This document shows, one piece after another, positions 1 to 5,704 of a stretch of 5,895 bases of DNA. Numbering within the stretch: the stretch's first letter is position 1; each line of letters starts with the position of its first letter. Below the pieces are notes generated by a model. The model made no database searches and was not told the origin of the DNA. It saw only the letters and a list, made by a program, of their open reading frames with translations. A program made the translations under genes and the position numbers. Source of the DNA: Chloroflexota bacterium (GTDB lineage Bacteria > Chloroflexota > Anaerolineae > Anaerolineales > UBA11579). The stretch lies in contig QKGK01000309.1 in NCBI GenBank assembly GCA_003250455.1, positions 1-5,895 of the forward strand. The letters are read 5' to 3'.

Positions 1-3000
1 GGCAAACACGGCCAGCGGGTTGAAGTCCGTGCGGATGGTGATCGGTGAGGTGGCAGAATCACTACCACCGGTGTCTTCGTCTGCCATATCCATTTCGGCA
101 GCAGGCGCTTCCATGGGCAAAGCTTCTTCCATGACCATGCTATCATCCAGAGCTCCACTGAGCGTTTGGGTAGCATTCATGACCCTGACTTCACCAACTG
201 CCTGGGTCAACTTCTCCGGGTCGACCAGCACAATGCTGCTGCGCCCGTAGGTGCTGCTGAGGTTGGCAGGGCGGGTGTAGTAGAAGGTGGTCAGCGGGTC
301 GGCCAGCTGGTAGTTGGTGAGGGCTAAAATTGCTTCGTCAACCACGACAACGGCCAGCTCTGCGCCTTCCACCGGGCGCCCATTGGCGTCTTTGAGGGTC
401 AGGTCGATGACGGTTTTCTCCCCTGGGGCCAGGGCGGTATCACGCGGGCTGACGTCCAGTGAGAGGGTGCGTCCGATTGGGGGAATGTTGAGGGACAGGG
501 TGCCGGTGGCATAAGCCGGGCGGTCTGCGGCGCCTTCCACTACATTCCCTTCGTCATCCGTGCGGGGAGCAGCGCCGGCCAGGTCTACCTGGATGTTCAG
601 ATTGGGGTAGTAGCCCTCCGTGATCGGGATGAGCAGGGTGGTGGTATCTTCCTCGACGGTAAAACCTTGGGTGTATAAAATCCCGTTGCGGGTGACGGTC
701 AGCAATCCTTCAGCCGGGCTGAACGGGGACTGTACCAGGATTTCGGCGGTATCGCCAGGGGCATAGTTTTCTTTATCCGGGATGAGCATGGCTTCTTCCT
801 GCTCGACCTGGCGAGAGGGAGGCAGCTCGCCGCCGCTCACCCAGCGGGTGATCTGGCTCTGGTTGGCACGGCCCTGGTCGTCTGTGACGGTGGCGGTGAT
901 CAGGTATTTGCCGCCAGCCGGGGTCTCGAAGATGCAGGTGACTGGTTCTGCCTGGGAAGTGGCGGTGCATTCCTGCACTGCGGCTTCGACTTCCTGCCAT
1001 TGGCCTTTTTCGTATTTCCACTGCATGCGGGCAGCCCGCACGGTGATGGGCAGGCCTTCCTGGGCGCTGCCGTCCAGGTCGGTGACGATCAGTTCGACTT
1101 CGATGGGGGTATTCTTGTCGACAAAGTAGCGGTCGGTGCGCATGCCCACGTAGCGGTCTGCGGGGTGCACCAGCAGCGTGGTAGAACCTGCCCATGCCTG
1201 CCGGTTGACGTCCATTACAGAGGCCTCTGCACGCACGGTGTAGGGGCGTGGTTCACCGGTATTGTCAAAGGTCATGTTGAGGTAGTGGTTGCCGGTGGCA
1301 TCAGTGAGACCGGAGAAGGTCTCGTAAGAGCTGTTGGTCTCAAAACCGCCGTACCTGTAATCAGCCTCGTAGATCCCGACATCGTAGTACCACCAGGGCG
1401 TCCAGGTGCCGAAGGTGAAATCGGGCCAGTTGGGCGGCTGGTAGTTGGTGGGGGAGGAGGTGACGTACCAGTTGGTTTCGGCGCTGGGGAGCGGCCCGCC
1501 AGCGTAGTAGGCGGCTTCCACGGCTACCGTGGCCTGGCCGTCGACAAAGTATGGTCCGGTGGTCTCGTTGCGGGCGGTGACTTCAAACTCAGGGCGGCGG
1601 AACTCCTGGATCTGGAAGCCATGGTAGTACTGGCTAACGTTTTCAGAAGAAAAGCCACCGGAAATGCTGAGATAAATTTGCGCATAGCCAAGATTGACTT
1701 CTTCCGGGATGGTGAAGCTGAAATCGAAACCGCCGGTGGCGTTGAGAGGCACAGAACCGCTGAACAATTCGTTCCCCTGCGGTCCAACTACGGAGTATGT
1801 TACCGCTTTGGTGCGGCTGTCCGGGAGTTCCACATCACCTTCAGGGCTGTTGTCGATCAGGCGGATCCAGCCTTTGAGGTGCACTTCCTCGCCGGGGCGG
1901 TACATGGTGCGGTCGTCAAATACATACCAAACCAGGCTGTTTTGGATGGAATAGGAAGTCCAGTAGTCTTCGCCCCAGTAGTAGGTGGAGCGGGGGAGGA
2001 AGGCGATATCGTCCCCGCTGCGGGCAGTGAGGTATTCGATGCCTTCGTTAAGGGAGAATTTGGCGACGCCATTGGCATCCGTGGTGGCTGACTTGCCGCC
2101 GCTGCCGGAGGAGATGGTGATCCCTTCCAGCGGAGCGCCGTCTTTGAGGGCGGTGGCCCAGGCGACCAGCTGATCGCTGTCGGCAAAGGCATCCAGCCCG
2201 ATCTGGGTGATCTGCACCCAGGCGTGCACGGTTTCCCAATAGCGGTCTTCTTCGAAGAAGCCGGTGGGCGGCTTGGCGACGACGATAAAGTGGCCGAATT
2301 CGCCGTCGATCACGTCGCTGAAGTCGATGCTGACCTCGGCGAGGCTGTCCGAGGCGGCGTCGATGTTGATGCGTTCGTCGCGCACCAGGCGTCCGGGAGG
2401 TGAGGGGGGCTGATCGGTGCGGGAATAATTTTGAAGATAGGTTTTGAACGCCGGCCAGTCGGCGGGTTCCACTGCGTAGATCTGGACGTCGAGGGAATCG
2501 TAGTTGATGGTGTAGAGGGAAAGCGCCGGGGAGGGAGCAGCCGGGTCGAGGGTGACGAGGACATCATCCGGGCCGTAGAGCATGGGTTCGGCTTCGCCAA
2601 CCTTGAAGGTGAGGCGTTCATCGCGGCCAAGCTGCTGGCCGAAGGTGTCGGTGATGCTTTGGTCTACTGTGACGCGGTAGGTGGTATTCCCTTCAGTGGG
2701 GCCGCTGATGGTGATGGTATTGCCCATGATGGAGACGGTTGCGCCGGGGATGGCCGGGTCGATCGAGATCATGTCGTCCTGGTAGACATCGGGGTCCAGC
2801 GGGTTGTTGAAGCGGATGTAGAAGGGGGAAAGCGGGTAGCATTTGTCGTTGCTGGCGTACCAGGAGCAGTCCTGAGATTCGATTTTTAGCGGCGGGTAGG
2901 TGTAAAAGCTGAAGGACTGGGCGCTGGTGGTTGCCAGAGGGCCTTCGGCGGAAGGCGTTTCGGGGCCGATGGTGACGACGATATTGGCATCTTTGGGGAG

Positions 3001-4053
3001 GGGGCCATCGGCCTGGAAGACCAGCCAGCGTCCTTCGGGGGTGTTTTCGATCATGCGGGTGAGGTCTTCATCTTCGGCGTAGGCGTCTTCGCTGGACAGG
3101 GAAATACTGACCGGGTCGTTATCGGCGGTGAGGGTGATGGTGGAGAGGACGGCCGAGGGGTCGATGCGCTGGTCGAAGGCGACAAAGATGAAGGGTTCCA
3201 GGTCTTGCGGGCCGTAATTGGGGAAGGACTGGGTCATGGTTGGCGGCGGGGTGCGGAATTCCCAGGTGATGGCCTGGGCCAGCTGGCTGCCGGATGCGGA
3301 TTGGGTCCCGGCAGGCACGGTGACGGTATACACGGTGGCCATGGGCAGCCGGTCGATTAGTTCGGAGTCAAAATTAAAGCGCAGGGTGCGGGTACCAACC
3401 CACTGCCAGGTGCCGGGGATGTCGGGGTCGACATTTACGGGGACATCTTCCTCGGAGAGCTGTGCCAGGGTGGCGAGGGGGACCATGGGCTGGTTGAAGG
3501 TGATGTTGATGGTGGGGGCGATGTCCACGGCACCCTCCGGAGCGTAGCGCAGCACTTCGAGCGGGCCGCTTTCCACCGTGGGGGAGGTGATCTCTTCAGG
3601 GTCGATGGGGAAGGCTTGCTCGATGGTCTGGCCGGGGCGGGGCGGAGGGATCGGGTCGCCGGGAAGCTGGAATTCGACCTGGTCTCCGGGGCTGACCTGG
3701 AGGGCAGGCAGACGGGATAGGATGGCCTGGATCTCTGCGGCGCTGAGGGGCGTGGTCTCGGCGACGGGGAGCGGCTCGGCTTGCTGGTCCTCAGCAGTGC
3801 CGTCTGTGAGGTGGACGGTGAAGGGGTCGTCGCCTTCGCCGTCACCTTCGACAGCAACGCCGTCTGACATGACACTTACGGCGGTGGTGCTGCTGGTATT
3901 CGATTGGACGAAAGATGGGTTGGAATCGGGGTCGTTGTTGGCGGTGCTGCGCTGGTTGCGGAAATAGATAAAAATGGTAAGAGCGGCGCCAATCAGCAAA
4001 AGCAGGGTGACGCCAATCCAGATCTGGGGCATGCGGCTGTTTTCCGGTTTCAT
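1..4053 (-). CDS. Membrane-anchored alpha-2-macroglobulin family protein, 3' end off the window
   Basis: The frame is open for 1351 codons from ATG at 4053 to the left edge, with no stop. A seven-base cytoplasmic-side start (MKPENSR) leads into a hydrophobic anchor at residues 11-31 with no lipobox, so the protein should sit outside the cytoplasmic membrane. A Ser/Thr/acidic/Pro linker runs to about residue 160. Three Ig-like Big_5-type units follow, starting near residues 164, 273 and 388 (for example YAPEGAVDIAPTINITF). Macroglobulin (MG) domains come next: VQITQIGLDAF near 613, the hallmark DDRTMYRPGEEVHLKGWIR at 713, FRRPEFEV at 818, a MG5-like unit (DKENYAPGD) at 1093, and VVVVDEAILAL around 1239. 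The last visible residues, FNPLAVFA, match the beginning of the A2M domain. The thioester (CxEQ) region would lie further left and cannot be checked. In this family the proteins trap proteases after bait cleavage. The family assignment is strong; a protease-inhibitor role here is inferred. Confidence 0.93.
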   Translation of the reverse strand, partial: MKPENSRMPQIWIGVTLLLLIGAALTIFIYFRNQRSTANNDPDSNPSFVQSNTSSTTAVSVMSDGVAVEGDGEGDDPFTVHLTDGTAEDQQAEPLPVAETTPLSAAEIQAILSRLPALQVSPGDQVEFQLPGDPIPPPRPGQTIEQAFPIDPEEITSPTVESGPLEVLRYAPEGAVDIAPTINITFNQPMVPLATLAQLSEEDVPVNVDPDIPGTWQWVGTRTLRFNFDSELIDRLPMATVYTVTVPAGTQSASGSQLAQAITWEFRTPPPTMTQSFPNYGPQDLEPFIFVAFDQRIDPSAVLSTITLTADNDPVSISLSSEDAYAEDEDLTRMIENTPEGRWLVFQADGPLPKDANIVVTIGPETPSAEGPLATTSAQSFSFYTYPPLKIESQDCSWYASNDKCYPLSPFYIRFNNPLDPDVYQDDMISIDPAIPGATVSIMGNTITISGPTEGNTTYRVTVDQSITDTFGQQLGRDERLTFKVGEAEPMLYGPDDVLVTLDPAAPSPALSLYTINYDSLDVQIYAVEPADWPAFKTYLQNYSRTDQPPSPPGRLVRDERINIDAASDSLAEVSIDFSDVIDGEFGHFIVVAKPPTGFFEEDRYWETVHAWVQITQIGLDAFADSDQLVAWATALKDGAPLEGITISSGSGGKSATTDANGVAKFSLNEGIEYLTARSGDDIAFLPRSTYYWGEDYWTSYSIQNSLVWYVFDDRTMYRPGEEVHLKGWIRLIDNSPEGDVELPDSRTKAVTYSVVGPQGNELFSGSVPLNATGGFDFSFTIPEEVNLGYAQIYLSISGGFSSENVSQYYHGFQIQEFRRPEFEVTARNETTGPYFVDGQATVAVEAAYYAGGPLPSAETNWYVTSSPTNYQPPNWPDFTFGTWTPWWYYDVGIYEADYRYGGFETNSSYETFSGLTDATGNHYLNMTFDNTGEPRPYTVRAEASVMDVNRQAWAGSTTLLVHPADRYVGMRTDRYFVDKNTPIEVELIVTDLDGSAQEGLPITVRAARMQWKYEKGQWQEVEAAVQECTATSQAEPVTCIFETPAGGKYLITATVTDDQGRANQSQITRWVSGGELPPSRQVEQEEAMLIPDKENYAPGDTAEILVQSPFSPAEGLLTVTRNGILYTQGFTVEEDTTTLLIPITEGYYPNLNIQVDLAGAAPRTDDEGNVVEGAADRPAYATGTLSLNIPPIGRTLSLDVSPRDTALAPGEKTVIDLTLKDANGRPVEGAELAVVVVDEAILALTNYQLADPLTTFYYTRPANLSSTYGRSSIVLVDPEKLTQAVGEVRVMNATQTLSGALDDSMVMEEALPMEAPAAEMDMADEDTGGSDSATSPITIRTDFNPLAVFA
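49..138 (-). other. Bait-like acidic Met/Ala-rich segment of the A2M protein
   Basis: Residues about 1306-1335 of the A2M protein lie between the MG6-like domain (DEAILAL near 1239) and the A2M-domain start (FNPLAVFA at 1344-1351). The stretch is rich in Met, Glu, Asp, Ala and Pro (for example MEEALPMEAPAAEMDMADED), then turns Gly/Ser/Thr-rich. Low-complexity linkers of this kind occupy the protease-accessible position in bacterial A2M relatives. That this is the bait is inferred from position and composition; no cleavage site can be read from sequence. Confidence 0.5.
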
Positions 4054-4060
4054 ATCGTTC

Positions 4061-4066
4061 TCCTCC
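4061..4066 (-). promoter_or_regulatory. Ribosome binding site of the A2M gene
   Basis: On the minus strand GGAGGA stands 7 nt before the ATG at 4053 and is part of a longer purine-rich GGAGGAG. It fixes the start and makes the next in-frame ATG (residue 8) unlikely, since that codon has no such site in front of it. Confidence 0.85.
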
Positions 4067-4168
4067 AGGGGGTGATCGAATGCGGGTTGATGGGCTTTTT
4101 TTTATAGACGCACAGCGGCGGAGATTAGTTCCCGCGGTGAAATTTCGATGAAGGTGGATGCTTTTTTC

Positions 4169-4174
4169 ATTATA
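4169..4174 (-). promoter_or_regulatory. Probable -10 box of the A2M gene promoter
   Basis: A perfect TATAAT reads on the minus strand about 115 nt upstream of the A2M start codon. The -35 region near 4191-4198 (CCTGCA or similar) is a poor match to TTGACA, so either the promoter is weak or activated, or it uses another sigma factor. It would give a 5' leader of roughly 110 nt. No convincing hairpin or riboswitch was seen in that leader. Confidence 0.42.
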
Positions 4175-4239
4175 GAACAATTGGGATGGACTGCAGGAAT
4201 AATTTTGATTGTATTTTGAGGCGCAATCACTGCCCGCAG

Positions 4240-4267
4240 TTGACATACACTCTAGTTCGGGTATAAT
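4240..4267 (+). promoter_or_regulatory. Sigma-70 type promoter of tRNA-Lys
   Basis: TTGACA at 4240-4245 and TATAAT at 4262-4267 are both exact consensus hexamers, separated by 16 nt. The predicted start of transcription is about 10-15 nt before the mature tRNA 5' end, which fits a single-gene tRNA transcript. It points away from the A2M gene, so the two genes are divergent. Confidence 0.85.
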
Positions 4268-4285
4268 TCTCTAGCTAACAAGAAC

Positions 4286-4359
4286 GGCCCCATAGCTCAA
4301 TTTGGCAGAGCAAGCGACTCTTAATCGTTAGGTTGGAGGTTCGAGTCCTCCTGGGGTCA
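4286..4359 (+). tRNA. tRNA-Lys (anticodon CUU)
   Basis: A full cloverleaf can be drawn by eye over 74 nt. The acceptor stem GGCCCCA pairs with TGGGGTC with one G-T pair. T8-A9 are present. The D stem GCTC/GAGC encloses a loop containing GG. The anticodon stem AGCGA/TCGTT has the loop CTCTTAA, giving anticodon CTT at 4320-4322, which reads AAG (lysine). The variable loop has 5 nt, and the T stem GGAGG/CCTCC encloses TTCGAGT. The discriminator base is A, as expected for lysine. The CCA end is not encoded; CAA follows. The gene has its own promoter, a terminator downstream, and an integrase converging on its 3' end. Confidence 0.95.
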
Positions 4360-4360
4360 C
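4335..4360. other. Candidate attachment site (att) at the tRNA-Lys 3' end
   Basis: An integrase gene ends 38 nt beyond the tRNA and points toward it, with an excisionase-like gene behind it. Tyrosine recombinases of this kind usually cross over within the T arm or 3' end of a tRNA gene and regenerate it. The exact core cannot be defined because the second copy of the tRNA 3' end would lie beyond the right edge; none was seen within the window. Confidence 0.4.
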
Positions 4361-4376
4361 AAATTTACTCTCGCAG

Positions 4377-4409
4377 AAACCCTAGAAATCCCCCTTTTTA
4401 GGGTTTTTT
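4377..4409 (+). terminator. Rho-independent terminator after tRNA-Lys
   Basis: AAACCCTA (4377-4384) is perfectly complementary to TAGGGTTT (4399-4406), with a 14-nt loop and a run of six T at 4404-4409. The hairpin lies 18 nt after the tRNA. The right arm overlaps the last codons and the stop codon of the integrase on the other strand. The minus-strand side has no T run after the hairpin, so it should act mainly on the tRNA transcript. Confidence 0.72.
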
Positions 4410-5576
4410 GTTTACCCTTGGTGCAAATATGGTGCAATTTGTGATTTCTATTGGAGACATCAACTCGTCCATCAAGTGTGCAGCACCTTCTTGGATGGTA
4501 GGAATTACATGCCCATACACATCCATGGTGATGCTTGGTTTGGAGTGCCCTAATCTCTTCGAAACAATTAAAACTGGTACACCGTGATTTAGCAGCAATG
4601 AAGCAGCAGTATGTCTTAGATCATGTAAGCGGATTCTAGGCAATCCTGCTTCTTCCAGTACCAGGTAAAAATTATCTCGAAGTCTTTTTCTCATTAAAGG
4701 CGTGCCTACTGATGATGGGAAAACGAGGTCTAAATCATCCCAGTCTTTATCTTTGACTTTTTCAAGTTTGATTATCGAACTCCGTTGTTGTTTTAAAACC
4801 TCGATTGCTTGATCTCCAAGGGCAATTGATCGTTGGCTGCTTTTTGATTTAAGCTTGGTGAAGATGTATCCACCGCCTTTTGGATGTTGAACTTGTCTCT
4901 GTACCAAAAGAGATTTTTTATCCCAGTTGATATCCCTCCACTTCAACCCAAGAAGCTCACCTGTACGCATTCCTGTATGGATCGCTAAGAAGAAATAAGC
5001 ATAAAATCGACTCTGCATTTTTCTTGCTGAATTGAGGAATATTTGAACTTGGTACTCATCGAGGAATTGCATCTCGTGCTTCTCTGGTTTTGGGGGTGTA
5101 GTTGCACTACAAGGATTTTTGATTATCAAACCGAGTTTCACAGCCTGGTTTAGAGAAGTCCTCAAGACCCTATGAGTATGATTTACAGCGTGGTTGCTGA
5201 GTCTTTCCTGTGATAAAAGGTGATGGTAAAAGTGTTGAACCCGATCTGGTCCCAAATCCTTGAGTTTCACATCACCAATGAAGGGTAGGATCCTTTTCTC
5301 GATGACCCAAGAATATTGTTCGACGGTCTTGTTAGATCTTGATGATGAAATTGATACTACCCATTCATCCAAAAATTGGGCAAGGGTCATTTTGGAACCT
5401 TCGAATGTAAGTCCTCGATCGACCTTGTCGCGTGTATTTCGAATCCATGCTTGACATTCCTTCTGTGATTTTCCCGTGTAGCTAAGCCTTTTACCATTCA
5501 GATAAACTTGAGCTCTCCAAGTTCCGTTACTTCTCTGAAATACTGATCCTTCGTTATTACCTCTTCTTTTCGCCAT
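4398..5576 (-). CDS. Tyrosine recombinase / site-specific integrase
   Basis: This 392-residue integrase should catalyse integration and, with an excisionase, excision of a mobile element. The N-terminal arm-binding (AP2-like) domain is at residues about 10-50 (GSVFQRSNGTWRAQVYLNGK), the SAM-like core-binding domain at about 63-158, and the catalytic domain follows. All expected catalytic residues are visible: Arg204 (TGMRTGELLGLKW), probable Lys243 (LKSKSSQRSI), His318 and Arg321 (HDLRH), His344 (LGHSKP) and the nucleophile Tyr354 (DVYGHV). The length is normal for the Tn916/ICE/phage-type group, and the enzyme looks intact. I chose ATG at 5576 (MAKRRGNN) because AAAGGAG stands upstream. An in-frame ATG at 5627 would add 17 residues but has no Shine-Dalgarno and overlaps an inverted repeat. 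The gene is clearly AT-richer than the A2M gene. It lies downstream of an excisionase-like gene and converges on tRNA-Lys. Confidence 0.95.
   Translation of the reverse strand: MAKRRGNNEGSVFQRSNGTWRAQVYLNGKRLSYTGKSQKECQAWIRNTRDKVDRGLTFEGSKMTLAQFLDEWVVSISSSRSNKTVEQYSWVIEKRILPFIGDVKLKDLGPDRVQHFYHHLLSQERLSNHAVNHTHRVLRTSLNQAVKLGLIIKNPCSATTPPKPEKHEMQFLDEYQVQIFLNSARKMQSRFYAYFFLAIHTGMRTGELLGLKWRDINWDKKSLLVQRQVQHPKGGGYIFTKLKSKSSQRSIALGDQAIEVLKQQRSSIIKLEKVKDKDWDDLDLVFPSSVGTPLMRKRLRDNFYLVLEEAGLPRIRLHDLRHTAASLLLNHGVPVLIVSKRLGHSKPSITMDVYGHVIPTIQEGAAHLMDELMSPIEITNCTIFAPRVNKKP
4420..4441 (+). repeat. Tandem GGTGCAAATAT / GGTGCAATTTG repeat
   Basis: Two adjacent 11-bp units at 4420-4430 and 4431-4441 share GGTGCAA and differ only after it. 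They lie within the last codons of the integrase, about 60-80 nt from the tRNA end. A third GGTGCAATT stands at 5641-5649. Short direct repeats beside an attachment site are typical of arm-type integrase binding sites, which is my inference for these. Confidence 0.45.
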
Positions 5577-5586
5577 TTCCTTTATT

Positions 5587-5593
5587 CTCCTTT
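5587..5593 (-). promoter_or_regulatory. Ribosome binding site that decides the integrase start
   Basis: AAAGGAG on the minus strand ends 10 nt before the ATG at 5576, with a second AAAGGA closer to the start. No such element precedes the alternative ATG at 5627, whose upstream sequence is CAGCTCAAT. This favours the shorter protein. Confidence 0.65.
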
Positions 5594-5640
5594 CATAGGT
5601 AAAGGAAAGGCGACTCTGCTCTGCCATATTGAGCTGTTAA

Positions 5641-5649
5641 GGTGCAATT
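5641..5649 (+). repeat. Third GGTGCAATT copy, upstream of the integrase
   Basis: This is identical over 9 bp to the second unit of the tandem repeat at 4431-4439 and in the same orientation, about 1.2 kb away. It lies in noncoding sequence between the excisionase-like gene and the integrase, inside the 12-bp inverted repeat. A role as a distal binding site is inferred. Confidence 0.35.
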
Positions 5650-5672
5650 GTTTCCCCAGTCTTGTACCCACA

Positions 5673-5681
5673 ATTCTATCA
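5673..5681 (-). promoter_or_regulatory. Candidate extended -10 promoter of the integrase
   Basis: TGATAGAAT on the minus strand fits the extended -10 form TGnTATAAT with one mismatch. No good -35 is visible upstream (AAAACT-like), as is common for extended -10 promoters. Transcription would start near 5666 and give a leader of about 90 nt before the ATG at 5576, so the integrase could be expressed apart from the upstream excisionase-like gene. Confidence 0.42.
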
Positions 5682-5704
5682 GAAAAGCAGAGCAGAGTTT
5701 TCAT

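Larger units (their letters stand above)
5613..5698. repeat. Perfect 12-bp inverted repeat bracketing the xis-int intergenic region
   Basis: ACTCTGCTCTGC at 5613-5624 is exactly the reverse complement of GCAGAGCAGAGT at 5687-5698, with 62 nt between. Each arm itself holds a GCAGA-GCAGA doubling. The arms flank the candidate integrase -10 box and one GGTGCAATT copy. The right arm sits where the spacer and -35 region of that promoter would be. It may be a paired operator or a recombination-protein site; the function is not known. Confidence 0.75.

Noticed and set aside
1000..2091. Long plus-strand open frame (363 codons) and several others over 1-4050
   Set aside because: They lie antisense to a continuous A2M reading frame with clear domain motifs. 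Their translations show no recognisable domain, and long antisense frames are expected in GC-rich coding DNA.
1..4053. A frameshift or broken A2M gene
   Set aside because: The frame was read codon by codon from 4053 to 1 without a stop, and domain motifs appear in the expected order in one frame. The missing C-terminus is due to the window edge.
4091..4103. Run of T near the A2M gene start as a plus-strand terminator
   Set aside because: No GC-rich hairpin precedes the T run, and no plus-strand gene ends there.
4102..4170. 22-codon minus-strand frame (MKKASTFIEISPREL...) upstream of the A2M gene, a possible leader peptide
   Set aside because: Its ATG overlaps the TATAAT box itself, so a transcript from that promoter would not include the start, and it has no ribosome binding site.
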